From Psychrobacillus sp. FSL H8-0483 (lineage in GTDB: Bacteria; Bacillota; Bacilli; Bacillales_A; Planococcaceae): 64,000 bases of DNA. Shown piece after piece: positions 16,145-25,494 of the stretch. Below the pieces are notes generated by a model that was not told the origin of the DNA, did no database searches, and saw nothing but the letters and a program-made list of their open reading frames with translations. The stretch is from the NCBI RefSeq assembly GCF_038637725.1, contig NZ_CP152052.1:2463501-2527500 (forward strand). The letters run 5' to 3'. The stretch's first letter is position 1, and each line of letters begins with the position of its first letter. The position numbers and the translations under genes are program-made.

Positions 16145-16254
16145 AAAATCCTCGTTTCTACGTTGTTAAGCAAGTGTAACAAAAAATCTTCCGTACGTTT
16201 TCCCTTTTCATTTAAAAGAGTCCATTGTCATTGTATTGTTTGGTGATCCTTCTA

Positions 16255-17373
16255 TCATTTCAGAGCCTTTAAACTTCTCCGATAGCTAAACAGAATTTGA
16301 ATAAATTTATATAACCAAAATAATAAAAAAACAAATAATAATACTCTCATGACTCCCCCAAAGCTCCAAGCGAGAAAAGGCTCATATTTACTTAACATAT
16401 TGGTGTAAAAAGAAAAAGATAAAATAAAGATAAGATAAATGCTCATACCGAGATTCATTTTAAAAGCTCGTTTAATCGATTGGCGTTGTTCCTGTTTGTC
16501 ATACGAGAATTGAGGCATTTCCTCTTCATTTTCATAATGCATAGCCCATATGGAATAATTCAATAATGTCATATTGGAGGAATATTTAAGCTGCCACCCA
16601 AGTTCTTTGTGTGTTGCAAAATAGGAAGGGTGCACTTTATATTCAAACATGCATTCATATTTTATATTAAAAGAATTTGTTTTTCTAAACGTAAAGATTG
16701 CAGCTTTGACACTCTCGAGCTCATAGCCTTCTTTTGCAAGACGTTCAAGCCATTCTCTTGTATCCTCAAGTTGATACATCCAGGCTCCTCTAAATTTACG
16801 CATTTTTTTACCTGTTAACATACTATCTATTTTCGCATCAAACTCATGAATTTCGAATCGCCGATATGCTCTGAACACATAGATAGCAAACCAAGCTACT
16901 AAAACAATTTCAGCAACAAAAAATAATAGTATTCCCAAATTATGACCTAAAAGATTCTCTTCCTCCATTGCAGAGGAAAGAATCCCTATTAGAAGGATTG
17001 GTAACATCGATGCTGATATATGAAAAGTGGCAAGTAGACTCAATACATATGCATGCGTACGATTTCGTTTCACATAGGCATCCCTTGATGGATACAATCG
17101 AATAGTTGGCTCTTCATTGACTAGAAATAACCATTTTCCTGATGAAACTGCAATCTCCCATCCAGCTTTTTGTAACGTTGGAGGCAAAGAGTGATTTTTT
17201 TGCCCGAATTGGATGCGGTAATTCACATTCTTGTTCTCGCCTTTTTCGAATGTAAATGTTCGCGTCCATCGGTTTACATGTGTTAAATGCCAACCTTTAA
17301 TAGCCATTTCTGAAAGCCACTTCTCCGTGTTATCTACATTGTAGCTCCATAGGCCTTTCACTTTTTTTATCAC
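16255..17373 (-). CDS. DUF2812 domain protein
   Basis: This 372-residue membrane protein contains two copies of the DUF2812 pattern. The first is at the N-terminus (DNTEKWLSEMAIKGWHL) and the second near residue 205 (EDTREWLERLAKEGYELE). Helices follow each copy. It starts 4 bases inside the end of the PadR-type gene, so the two are translationally coupled. PadR-DUF2812 pairs are frequent in Bacillota; the molecular function of DUF2812 is not established. Confidence 0.85.
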   Translation of the reverse strand: MIKKVKGLWSYNVDNTEKWLSEMAIKGWHLTHVNRWTRTFTFEKGENKNVNYRIQFGQKNHSLPPTLQKAGWEIAVSSGKWLFLVNEEPTIRLYPSRDAYVKRNRTHAYVLSLLATFHISASMLPILLIGILSSAMEEENLLGHNLGILLFFVAEIVLVAWFAIYVFRAYRRFEIHEFDAKIDSMLTGKKMRKFRGAWMYQLEDTREWLERLAKEGYELESVKAAIFTFRKTNSFNIKYECMFEYKVHPSYFATHKELGWQLKYSSNMTLLNYSIWAMHYENEEEMPQFSYDKQEQRQSIKRAFKMNLGMSIYLIFILSFSFYTNMLSKYEPFLAWSFGGVMRVLLFVFLLFWLYKFIQILFSYRRSLKALK

Positions 17374-17693
17374 TGAAAGTCCCCCTCATAACGTAAGACA
17401 TTGTCATGTAATTCTTTCAATCGATTCATTTCTACTTGCATTAGTTGCTTACCTAAAACCGAAATTTCATAGATGGTTTTGCGTTTTTCATCCGCATAAA
17501 TTGCTATTATGTCATCTCGTTGCATTTTCGTTAATGTTCCATAAATCGTGCCAGAACCTAGTGTAAGCCTCCCATTTGTCATTTCTTCTACTCGTTTAAT
17601 AATTCCGTATCCATGCCTTGGTTCTGTTAAGGACAGCAAAATATAAAAAGCCGTTTCGGTCATCGGTACATACTTCTTAATTACTTTTTCCAC
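17370..17693 (-). CDS. PadR-family transcriptional regulator
   Basis: This 107-residue winged-helix protein has the PadR pattern AFYILLSLTEPRHGYGIIK, then GSGTIYGTLTKMQRD and the C-terminal dimer helix. It is expected to repress its own promoter and the DUF2812 gene. A perfect 5-3-5 palindrome in the promoter region is a likely operator. Confidence 0.92.
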   Translation of the reverse strand: MEKVIKKYVPMTETAFYILLSLTEPRHGYGIIKRVEEMTNGRLTLGSGTIYGTLTKMQRDDIIAIYADEKRKTIYEISVLGKQLMQVEMNRLKELHDNVLRYEGDFQ

Positions 17694-17728
17694 TTATTCA
17701 CCCCTTATATATGTCACACTTCGACTAT

Positions 17729-17741
17729 GTCGTAACACGAC
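17729..17741. promoter_or_regulatory. Probable PadR operator
   Basis: GTCGTAACACGAC is a perfect inverted repeat about 40 bases upstream of the PadR start. On the minus strand a TATAGT -10-like hexamer overlaps its upstream side, which fits repression. Confidence 0.45.
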
Positions 17742-17767
17742 TATATCACAACGCGATATATATGTGC

Positions 17768-17799
17768 AAAAAAAAAGACTTATTTGAAAAGTCTTTTCA
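17768..17799. terminator. Bidirectional hairpin
   Basis: AAAAGACTT and AAGTCTTTT arms with flanking A and T runs lie between the PadR promoter and the preceding minus-strand gene. Confidence 0.6.
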
Positions 17800-17807
17800 A
17801 ACGGAAA

Positions 17808-17845
17808 AAATGAAAGCCATCTAATACATTAATTTGGCTTTCATT
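17808..17845 (-). terminator. Terminator of the 17860-18264 gene
   Basis: AATGAAAGCCA/TGGCTTTCATT stem followed by T5 on the minus strand, just after the stop of the gene. Confidence 0.75.
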
Positions 17846-17859
17846 CTTCAATTGTATTA

Positions 17860-18264
17860 TTAAGGGTTTGTGCTAAAAGTTAGTTCTCTATTCTTCTTAA
17901 CTGTTACATAATTTACTCGCTCATGAATCCAACCTTTCTCTCCTTTCTTACCACTACCTTCTAGTACAAAATTTTCTGGATCTGCTGGTTTCATAGAGTA
18001 CATGATCTTGTAAACCTCTTCTGATTCTTCCGTCTTATGGCTGAATTCTAGGCTATCAATTACAAAATCAGATATTGCTTTATCCTTCTCAAGTAATTCA
18101 GATGCAGCAGTTTTTATATAATCTGTAAGCTGACTGTTTTTAGAATCTGCTTTTATATAACGTATACAACTTGGAATTACTAGGATTAATATAATTGTTA
18201 TGATCATTAGACTGAACTTATAGGCATTCCTTTTCTGGTTGGGGGTCGAAGCAATTAATCTCAT
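17860..18264 (-). CDS. Membrane-anchored protein, tandem paralog 1
   Basis: This 134-residue protein has an N-terminal helix (about 17-36) and an extracytoplasmic domain with SDFVIDSLEFSHKTEESEEVY and a KPADPENFVLEG segment, ending in FSTNP. It is clearly homologous to the 18702-19097 gene. AAAGGAGAAG precedes the ATG. The family is not recognised and the function is unknown. The pair arose by tandem duplication, and a GC-rich repeat now lies between the copies. Confidence 0.75.
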   Translation of the reverse strand: MRLIASTPNQKRNAYKFSLMIITIILILVIPSCIRYIKADSKNSQLTDYIKTAASELLEKDKAISDFVIDSLEFSHKTEESEEVYKIMYSMKPADPENFVLEGSGKKGEKGWIHERVNYVTVKKNRELTFSTNP

Positions 18265-18527
18265 AAAAACACTTCTCCTTTATCCATTAAGTACATCCTC
18301 TTCCTAACTTATTTGCATCAATATATGCATTTGAAGCATAATAAAGAATTTTCACGTTGCATTCAAAATAAAGGTTCTGTTCAATTAGGCTGTTCTTATT
18401 TAGATGAATATATTTGTGACTAAATTCCGCGAGACTTCTGCTGAAAAATGGGTTGCAAAGACCAAGCAACAAGTTTATAGGAACAAATCCTAAAATCCAC
18501 ATCCATGTGGCAACAGTTTGCATCTGA

Positions 18528-18617
18528 CCGCTACGCCTTCCGACGCAGAGGGGCTCTGGGATCAACATCCTGTTGCCCCGAGGAGGCTTGGCACTTCCGT
18601 CCGCGGAAAGCGAGCGG
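18528..18617. repeat. GC-rich palindromic intergenic repeat
   Basis: The outer arms begin CCGCT and end AGCGG. The core holds CTCTGGGATCAACATCC and CCGCGGAAAGCG. It is much richer in GC than its surroundings. Related elements occur at 22809, 24783 and 63496. A long open frame across it (18287-18676) is an artefact of the repeat. Confidence 0.65.
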
Positions 18618-18667
18618 ATTTTCGGCAGGTAACAACATTTTCTTTTAACTGAGCCAAAATAAAAAAG

Positions 18668-18697
18668 GAGAGCCACCCAAATAAAAAGGTAGCTCTC
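18668..18697 (-). terminator. Terminator of the 18702-19097 gene
   Basis: GAGAGCTACC/GGGTGGCTCTC stem with a CTTTTTT run on the minus strand, directly after the stop. Confidence 0.8.
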
Positions 18698-18701
18698 ATT
18701 A

Positions 18702-19097
18702 TTAAGGACTCGTGCTAAAAATCAGTTTGTTGTTATTTTTAACAGTTACATAATTTACTCGCTCATGAATCCATCCTTCTTCTCCTTCAATTCCACCTCC
18801 TACGAGTACGAAATTTTCTGGGTCAGCTGGTTTTATAGAAAACATAAGGAGATAAACCTCTTCTGATGCCTCATTCGTATGGCTAAGTTCTAAGCTATCA
18901 ATCTTAAATTCGGCTATGGCATTATCCTTTTCAAAGAGTTCAGATGCAGCTATTTGGATACTCTCCGTAAGCTGATCGTTGGTAGAACCTCCTTGTATTC
19001 GTAGCCAGGTAGGAATTGCAATTATTAATACAGCTGTAATGATTAGTAAGTAAAGAGAAGGACTTTTCCTGCTAGAACCTTTGGCAATTAATTTCAT
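18702..19097 (-). CDS. Membrane-anchored protein, tandem paralog 2
   Basis: This 131-residue homolog of 17860-18264 has the same MxLIA start, one membrane helix (about 16-33), DSLELSHTNEASEEVY, KPADPENFVLVG and FSTSP end. GAAGGAG lies upstream of the ATG. It has its own terminator, so the two paralogs can be expressed separately. Function unknown. Confidence 0.75.
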   Translation of the reverse strand: MKLIAKGSSRKSPSLYLLIITAVLIIAIPTWLRIQGGSTNDQLTESIQIAASELFEKDNAIAEFKIDSLELSHTNEASEEVYLLMFSIKPADPENFVLVGGGIEGEEGWIHERVNYVTVKNNNKLIFSTSP

Positions 19098-19198
19098 CTT
19101 GTCAATTCTCCTTCATCCTTTATGTAACATATGAACAGGATGCGTAGAATTATGATTAGACCTGTAGTAATAAAAGGAACTTCTAACAATTTTAATCG

Positions 19199-20431
19199 TT
19201 AAGCTGTTGTTGCAACAGGTCTCCTCCAAAATAAGCCTGTGTACAATAAGAAGATGCCGATCATTAAAATGACTCCAATATAAACAGACATCATTGTTGG
19301 GATTAAGTAAGCACCAATAATAATTGTAGAACGAGCGATTAGGTCTCCACCGCTAAAGGAAACATTCGAAAATGCAGAATATGATCCTCTTTTGTCAGCT
19401 GGAATCATATTCGCCTGCTCGGCATTACGCACAGGAGAATAGATTAATTCGCCAATTGTTGCAATAAAGTTAAACAAAATGAGAATGTACCACGTATTTG
19501 CTGAAGTGACTGTGACATAACCGATACTATATACTATAAGTCCAACGAGTAATACTTTATGGCTACTGAAACGATCTGTTATTTTATTAATAAAAAATGT
19601 AAGGCAAACAACAAGCAGCATATTTTCAATGTTGAGCATACTTAACATACGAACGCCTGCTAATTCAAAATCTCCAATATGTACAGACTTAAACGTTTCC
19701 GCTAGCCGAACTCCAATATAACTATTCAGCGAAAACTCTGCTGCAATAATAAACATGGAGCCAATCACGACTTTTACAAATGGTCTATCTTGAAAAGCTA
19801 CTTTATAATTTTGAATTACATCCATTAATACATTTTGATGCTGTTTTTCCAAAATGCTCGTATTCTCGTCTATAAGCCAAATTTTATACGCAATTGGGAG
19901 GATTAAGGATGTAATGGAAAGAACCATAAAGAGTTCGATTTGGTGATTTACATAGAGCAATCCCCCAAGAGCTGCTCCAATAGCCATCGATAAATTTATT
20001 AACCAATAATCGAGTGCATACACTTCTTTTCGATTCTCAGGTGTCGTTGAATCTATAATAATCGCATGCATGGCTGGTCGACCTAGACTACTTGTGATGA
20101 TAAAAGCTACATATGCAAATGCAAATAACCAGATGATATTCTTTTCAGGAAATAAACTAATCGTCATCAATAAAAACATTAAACCACTCAATAAAGACGT
20201 TAGAACTAACACTCTTTTACGTGGAAATCGATCCGACATATAGCCACCAATTAAATTTATAAAAAAACCTATGATTACCGTACATACTAAAAATACACCT
20301 GCCCAAACTTTGCTCATTTCTTGTGCAAAAAATAGTGCCATAAATGGCATTACCGCTGATGATACTGCTCGATTAAAAAATGAGGTGATTAATCGCACCT
20401 TAATATTTTGTGGGTAGTTTTTCCATTTCAT
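19199..20431 (-). CDS. MFS transporter (drug-efflux type)
   Basis: This 410-residue protein has about 12 helices. It carries the MFS loop motif GGYMSDRFPRKRV between helices 2 and 3 and a TPENRKEVYALDYW segment shared with the MFS protein at 44732-46009. It is divergent from the SgrR-like regulator with about 97 bases between starts, so the regulator probably controls it. The substrate is unknown. Confidence 0.88.
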   Translation of the reverse strand: MKWKNYPQNIKVRLITSFFNRAVSSAVMPFMALFFAQEMSKVWAGVFLVCTVIIGFFINLIGGYMSDRFPRKRVLVLTSLLSGLMFLLMTISLFPEKNIIWLFAFAYVAFIITSSLGRPAMHAIIIDSTTPENRKEVYALDYWLINLSMAIGAALGGLLYVNHQIELFMVLSITSLILPIAYKIWLIDENTSILEKQHQNVLMDVIQNYKVAFQDRPFVKVVIGSMFIIAAEFSLNSYIGVRLAETFKSVHIGDFELAGVRMLSMLNIENMLLVVCLTFFINKITDRFSSHKVLLVGLIVYSIGYVTVTSANTWYILILFNFIATIGELIYSPVRNAEQANMIPADKRGSYSAFSNVSFSGGDLIARSTIIIGAYLIPTMMSVYIGVILMIGIFLLYTGLFWRRPVATTA

Positions 20432-20528
20432 CTTGTATACCTCCTCTGTCTTTAGTATATTAAACTAGACTTTTGAAATGAAAAATGGACATTTTAAACA
20501 GATATGTCCACTTATAGAGGTGTACTCG

Positions 20529-22178
20529 ATGGATAAACATTTATTAACCTTATGGAATGCAGTCCCGTCCGGAAATATAAAACAGGATAAACTAGCAGAA
20601 GTGCTGGACTTAAGTCTAAAACAAACAACGCGCTATATACAGAAATGGTCAGCGGAAGGTTGGCTCATGTTTACATCAGGTCGTGGTAGAGGCAACGTTT
20701 CGAAGCTTGAATGGTTAAAGGACGTTGAAGCTATTTTCGAAGAACAAGTCATGCAGACCATCGAGGAAGAAACCGTGGAAGTGAGTAGCAAATACCTCTT
20801 ATTTGACTGGTCAATAGATAGCAAACTGCGTTTAATGAATAAATTTCGAACGAAATTTGGCTATGTTCAAAATACAAATGACAAGCTTGTGGTACCAAGA
20901 AAGTACCCATTTTTAACAATGCATCCATTATATGCAGCTGATGTATCCAGTGCGAAAATTGTAGCAACTATTTATAATCGATTAGTTGCCGTAGATGAAG
21001 AGGGAATTGTTTCCCCTGAGCTCGCCCATAGTTGGGATATGACGGAAACAAAACTTCGACTTTATTTAAAGAAAGATATTAGGTTTCATGATGGCTCGGT
21101 TTTAACTGCAGAAGATGTTGTCATCTGTTTAGACAGACTCCGGCATGATCGACAGTTTCAAACATTATGGCAGCCAATTGAAAGGATGGAGGTAGTCGCT
21201 CCATTAATTGTGGATATAAATTTTCCAAGTGGTTGTAGTTACTGTTTACAAATGTTAGGTACGATGAATACGAGTATATACAAGGAAAAGAACGAAGCTT
21301 TAATCGGAACGGGCAGTTTTTTTATAGAAGAAAACAATGAAACGAAAACAACTTTAGTGGCGTTTAAAGATTATTATGGGGAAAGACCCTTATTAGATAA
21401 AATCGAATTTGTCCAAGTACCAGAAGAATTTGACATCGTCTATCGCTCATCTACGGAAGACAGCGGAAAATCATTTTTTCCAGTAGAGAGTGACTCTGGT
21501 TTTGGAGTTGTTATCATGAATGCGTCTCAGCATACGAGTATCCAAAGGAAAGAAGTACGGGATTATATACACTTTGTCATTTCTAAATATCGCCATGAGA
21601 TTAGCGAAGTAGATCCGCACATATTACCAAATTCACAAGGATGTCTAATTGGTCAAAGTAAATCTTATCATGTTAAAGAAGTGACTCGTCCGAACATAGA
21701 GAAGCCACTTGTATTAAAAGAGGTCAATTACACCAAAAACACAACGTTTTGGTTAAAGGATGTATTAGAAAAAGAAGGGGTTCCCATTGAAACAAAATGG
21801 GTTTCCTTTGCAGATAATATTTCTAATAGGGCTGAAAACAGTTGTGTAGATCTTTTTATCCATGGAGAAGTTTTTGAGATGAATCAAAACTTTTCATTTT
21901 TTCATTTTTTAATGAATGGTTATTCCCCTCTAGCCGAAATTTTAAGGAATGATGAAAAATACCGGTCGTATTTAGCAGAATATGCCCGCACTCCATTTGA
22001 AGAGTGGACAAGCTTAAATGTTCGAGTAGAACAAGCATTAATTGAAGACTCAATCATCATTCCCTTATATTATGCTAAACGTCACATTCCCTTTTCTGCA
22101 GATTTGATGAATATCAACATCAAGCATTTCGGCCACGTTGACTTTTCCAAGCTTTGGGTAAGACCAGAGATTAAATAA
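20529..22178 (+). CDS. SgrR-like regulator with solute-binding domain
   Basis: About 549 residues. The N-terminus is a winged helix (LAEVLDLSLKQTTRYIQKW, followed by GWLMFTSGRGRGN). The rest is a family-5 periplasmic-binding fold (SPELAHSWDMTETKLRLYLKK, FHDGSVLTAEDV). No signal peptide is present, so the domain senses a cytoplasmic ligand. The frame is open from 20478, but AGAGGTG before the ATG at 20529 supports that start. It is divergent from an MFS exporter, a layout shared by other SgrR-type pairs. Confidence 0.85.
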   Translation: MDKHLLTLWNAVPSGNIKQDKLAEVLDLSLKQTTRYIQKWSAEGWLMFTSGRGRGNVSKLEWLKDVEAIFEEQVMQTIEEETVEVSSKYLLFDWSIDSKLRLMNKFRTKFGYVQNTNDKLVVPRKYPFLTMHPLYAADVSSAKIVATIYNRLVAVDEEGIVSPELAHSWDMTETKLRLYLKKDIRFHDGSVLTAEDVVICLDRLRHDRQFQTLWQPIERMEVVAPLIVDINFPSGCSYCLQMLGTMNTSIYKEKNEALIGTGSFFIEENNETKTTLVAFKDYYGERPLLDKIEFVQVPEEFDIVYRSSTEDSGKSFFPVESDSGFGVVIMNASQHTSIQRKEVRDYIHFVISKYRHEISEVDPHILPNSQGCLIGQSKSYHVKEVTRPNIEKPLVLKEVNYTKNTTFWLKDVLEKEGVPIETKWVSFADNISNRAENSCVDLFIHGEVFEMNQNFSFFHFLMNGYSPLAEILRNDEKYRSYLAEYARTPFEEWTSLNVRVEQALIEDSIIIPLYYAKRHIPFSADLMNINIKHFGHVDFSKLWVRPEIK

Positions 22179-22181
22179 ACC

Positions 22182-22221
22182 AGTGGGACACATATTACGC
22201 ATAAGTAATAGGTGTCCCACT
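22182..22221 (+). terminator. Hairpin after the SgrR-like gene
   Basis: AGTGGGACAC and GTGTCCCACT arms around a loop of about 20 bases; the following T run is weak. Confidence 0.6.
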
Positions 22222-22288
22222 ATATGAATATGATTAACGGGTTAACAATGGCTTTACAACATTCCATCGCGCTCCAAAAAATAAAATA

Positions 22289-22693
22289 CTATTCGTGTGG
22301 AGGCGCTACCAATTCGACCTTTATTCTATCTGGATCTTCAAAGAAAACAGCGTAGTAATCATTTCCTCCCGCAAAGGGATGCTTATCTGTATAAAGGATG
22401 TGCACTCCTTTATCTTGTAAGCTGTTTGTGATCTCATCGACCTGTTGACGAGAATCTGCATGAAATGCGATATGATTTAGGCCTACTCGACTTCTGTGAT
22501 ATGGGATATCTAGGAATCTTTCCTCTGCCTGTACGAAAACAATATAGGTTTCTCCCAATTTCCAACTCTGTCCACTTTCCCATTCCTGAAAAATACTATA
22601 CCCTACCTTCTCTAAAAACCAGCCCCAAAAATCAATGGACCTTTTTAAATCTGAAACATATATTTCCACATGATGAATAAGTCCCTTTGACAT
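22289..22693 (-). CDS. VOC (glyoxalase-fold) protein
   Basis: This 134-residue protein has two beta-alpha-beta-beta-beta units. Candidate metal ligands are His in IHHVEIYVSDL, His in GLNHIAFHA and Glu in IKVELVAPP. The family includes glyoxalases, dioxygenases and antibiotic-resistance proteins; the exact reaction is not predictable here. It stands alone. Confidence 0.85.
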   Translation of the reverse strand: MSKGLIHHVEIYVSDLKRSIDFWGWFLEKVGYSIFQEWESGQSWKLGETYIVFVQAEERFLDIPYHRSRVGLNHIAFHADSRQQVDEITNSLQDKGVHILYTDKHPFAGGNDYYAVFFEDPDRIKVELVAPPHE

Positions 22694-22808
22694 CTTATTA
22701 CCCCTCTGTTTTATAAAGATTATAAAATTAGTTTTTTCTCTAAGTAATACTGTTGAAAAACTTTAAAAGTGGTATTCTAATAAAATTCCTAATAAATATC
22801 CGCTAATT

Positions 22809-22868
22809 GGATTTAGTACGGCTCTGTTCGCTTTCCCACAGGAGTCTCACTCCGGCGTGCTAAATCCT
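22809..22868. repeat. GC-rich palindromic intergenic repeat
   Basis: The arms GGATTTAG and CTAAATCC enclose GGCTCTGTTCGC and CACTCCGGCG. It is a shorter member of the repeat family seen at 18528 and 24783. Confidence 0.55.
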
Positions 22869-22937
22869 ATAGTACACAGTATCGTCACATCAAATATTTA
22901 TCGTAAAAAAATTCTGTAATAGAGTTTTTCAGTGCCC

Positions 22938-23762
22938 TCAGTTCGTACTAGTATCCTTTTTCCTTCCAATGTAAAGTAAATGAGATGATATTCCAAGAAT
23001 ATGAGGATCTGTCGCATTTTCTATCAATAGTTTGATTACTTTTTCTACTTCGTATTCCCCTTTAGTTCTCCAGTAATTCCAGTTTTCATTAGTTAAGTTA
23101 GCACCTACGTTTGACCCTAATAGCTCCAAACTTTCAAACCCTTGTGCTTCCATAAATGGTTTGATTTCATCTATATTATAATAATAAGCACCAGTAAAAC
23201 GCCCTTCATCTGCATGATTAAAGCAACCTGATTCCGAGAATTGTAAGATCGAATCCATATTATTATTTGGTTTCCAATTTTCTGGAGACATAAGGGATGA
23301 AAAAACATGTCTAATCCTGGACATAAAAGCTACAAAAACAATTCCATCTTTTTTCGTCACTCTATTCAATTCTTTTACTGCTTTTATACGGTCATTTGCT
23401 TCCTGTAAGTGATACATTGGCCCAAGCATTAAGGATGCATCGAACTGATTATCCGCTAAGTTAGTAAGCTCTCTAGCATCTGCAACATAAAATCCATCAA
23501 ACCGTTCATTTAAATGAAGTTCTTGTGCTTTTTTTTCTGCAATCTCTACTAGCTTTGGCGTTAAGTCTGTCAGCGTTACCTTATAGCCAGCTTTAGCCAG
23601 TTCCATGGAATATTTTCCTGGTCCAGCTCCGTTATCCAATACACATCCATTTTCAGGCAAATATTTTTTAATATAGTGCCAATTCACATGGAATTCAATT
23701 GGTTCTCTATCTAAACGTCCCCATTCATCAAATTTCTCATAGTAATTAATAATCTTACTCAT
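22938..23762 (-). CDS. Class I SAM-dependent methyltransferase
   Basis: About 274 residues with motif I VLDNGAGPGKYSMELA and the acidic end of strand 2 in VTLTDLTP. A DASLMLGPMYHL motif and the VAFMSRIRHVF region follow. The frame starts six codons earlier (23780), but GGGTGAG precedes the Met at 23762. The substrate is unknown. Confidence 0.85.
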   Translation of the reverse strand: MSKIINYYEKFDEWGRLDREPIEFHVNWHYIKKYLPENGCVLDNGAGPGKYSMELAKAGYKVTLTDLTPKLVEIAEKKAQELHLNERFDGFYVADARELTNLADNQFDASLMLGPMYHLQEANDRIKAVKELNRVTKKDGIVFVAFMSRIRHVFSSLMSPENWKPNNNMDSILQFSESGCFNHADEGRFTGAYYYNIDEIKPFMEAQGFESLELLGSNVGANLTNENWNYWRTKGEYEVEKVIKLLIENATDPHILGISSHLLYIGRKKDTSTN

Positions 23763-23910
23763 ACACTCACCCACATTCATATTAGTTAATCTATACTTCT
23801 ATAAAGGAATACCTTTTTCCTTCATCGGGTCGCTTACATACAACACTTTCCATTTAAACGGTACGAATGGTACAATCTTTTTATACAATTCACTTGAAAG
23901 AGGATGTCTT

Positions 23911-24237
23911 ATGCCATTAGAAAAAGAGATATTTGGTTTGTTAATCGGTGGTTCCGCAGCTGTTATGGGAATTGCAATCTTTGTTACTTTGTTCCTTTGG
24001 ATAAAAAATAACAACAAGAACTCTGGTTATGTTTGGACTTTATTGCATCTTATGTTGTTCTCAATCGCTATATATTTTACCTTTCAAGTTATTTCAATTG
24101 ATTATAACCATCCAATGGCATCAGAAGAAATTTCACTTCAGCTAGGGATTGCCGGAGTTATTTGGGCGTTAAGTATGACTTGTTTAATAGTAGGTATCTT
24201 CAACTTTTCAAAATCGGGAAAGTATAGTTCTTCTTAA
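23911..24237 (+). CDS. Three-helix membrane protein, unknown
   Basis: This 108-residue protein has helices at about 8-29, 41-62 and 79-99. AGAGGATG precedes the ATG. It has no recognised family. It lies just before a DUF4181 gene on the same strand. Confidence 0.65.
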   Translation: MPLEKEIFGLLIGGSAAVMGIAIFVTLFLWIKNNNKNSGYVWTLLHLMLFSIAIYFTFQVISIDYNHPMASEEISLQLGIAGVIWALSMTCLIVGIFNFSKSGKYSSS

Positions 24238-24298
24238 AATTGTTTGAAGAACTCTTGTACAAAAAAGCCATTTAATTGAGGTTGGAAGGAGAGACCAA

Positions 24299-24685
24299 AT
24301 GAAAACATTTACAATAGTAAGCTTACTTATTGTATTTGCGATCTATCTATTTATTACCGAGTTTTACTTGAAAAGACGACTTAAAATAAAAAACAAATGG
24401 AAAGGATTATTTTTTATAGAAAGAAACTCATATTCATTCGCAATTGATATCGTCCTTATATTCTTATTTATTTTTAGTACTATGAGCTTGATTGAAAGGT
24501 CTAATTTCCAAACTTACTCTTTGATTGTAGCAACCCCAATGTTTGGACTGTTTTTTTTGTTAGGGTTAAATCGTGGATTGGAGGAATGGCTGTTCCACCG
24601 AGATAAGAAAGTATACTATTACGAATGGTTAGGTTCTTTCATGAATTTGATAACATTTTTTATTATCCTAATAGGTGAGCAATAA
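24299..24685 (+). CDS. DUF4181 membrane protein
   Basis: This 128-residue protein has four helices and the DUF4181 pattern LNRGLEEWLFHRDKKVYYYE followed by WLGSFM. The ribosome site is GGAAGGAGAG. The family is common in Bacillales, with unknown function. Confidence 0.8.
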   Translation: MKTFTIVSLLIVFAIYLFITEFYLKRRLKIKNKWKGLFFIERNSYSFAIDIVLIFLFIFSTMSLIERSNFQTYSLIVATPMFGLFFLLGLNRGLEEWLFHRDKKVYYYEWLGSFMNLITFFIILIGEQ

Positions 24686-24782
24686 TCATCAAATTCTCCA
24701 TTTAAGAGTTTTTATGGCAATTTAGTTAATTTCATAAATAGTACTTTGTCATTAAAATACGAACATTTATCACTTTGTTGAT

Positions 24783-24900
24783 GGAAGCGGCAGGCGGCGA
24801 CTCCGGCGGGATGAGTGAGACAGATAAGCCATCACAAACGACGCGTAGCGGAGGTGATGGCTTATCGCTCACCCCGTGGAAAGCGTCCGCCTATCGCGGA
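24783..24900. repeat. GC-rich palindromic intergenic repeat
   Basis: GAAGCGGCAGGCGGCGACTC at the left and a GGAAAGCGTCCGCCT region at the right, with internal arms ATAAGCCATCAC/GTGATGGCTTAT. It is the largest member of the family in this window. Confidence 0.7.
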
Positions 24901-24947
24901 GATCAACTATACTTTATTCCGCCATAAATCATTTCTGCAACCCCCTC

Positions 24948-25322
24948 CTACAAACTTAAGGATTCACTTGCTTTGATTGACATAAAGTTTGAGGGATTTA
25001 TTTCTTCTGATTCAATTACAATGGCAGTTAACCCAGTATTCGTTGCTGTTTCATGTCCTTCGCCTTTTTCCCAATAGACAGCATCACCACTTTTAACACA
25101 ATATTTTTCAGCATCATCACCTCGAACCCAGCCTTCACCACCTACAATAAGCATTAACTGCGAAACAACAGCTTGATGAAATCCCACAATCCCGTTTGGA
25201 TCTAAATGCATACAACCAATCTGCGTTGGCTTTTCTGTCTTTATAATTCGAGACATGATGAAATTTGAATTAAAATGAGCAATACCCTTTCCTACCTCTG
25301 GATCAAATCTATAAAATTTCAC
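24948..25322 (-). CDS. Cupin-domain protein
   Basis: This 124-residue single cupin has motif 1 at GFHQAVVSQLMLIVGGEG and motif 2 at GDAVYWEKGEGHETAT. The open frame starts at 25424, but an excellent AAGGAGG lies 8 bases before a GTG at 25322 that opens the conserved KFYRFDPE segment, so this start is preferred. The function may be metal-dependent enzyme or sensor; it is not predictable. Confidence 0.8.
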   Translation of the reverse strand: MKFYRFDPEVGKGIAHFNSNFIMSRIIKTEKPTQIGCMHLDPNGIVGFHQAVVSQLMLIVGGEGWVRGDDAEKYCVKSGDAVYWEKGEGHETATNTGLTAIVIESEEINPSNFMSIKASESLSL

Positions 25323-25434
25323 TGGAAAGTCCTCCTTACTTTTGCGTATCCTTATATATTCTACATAAAGATCATTTAACCATTTATTTAGATCCATTAT
25401 CACTAAAAAATTTATTACTAACATATCAAATACA

Positions 25435-25484
25435 AAAAGAATCCACTTTGAACAAGAATTTGTTCAAAGTGGATTCTTTTTTTG
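25435..25484. terminator. Bidirectional terminator
   Basis: AAAGAATCCACTTTGAAC and its complement with A and T runs on the two sides, serving the convergent space between the MFS gene and the cupin gene. Confidence 0.85.
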
Positions 25485-25494
25485 AGACCTAAAT

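Noticed and set aside
18287..18676. 129-codon open frame on the minus strand
   Set aside because: It runs through a GC-rich palindromic repeat and a terminator, has no ribosome site at its start, and resembles no protein.
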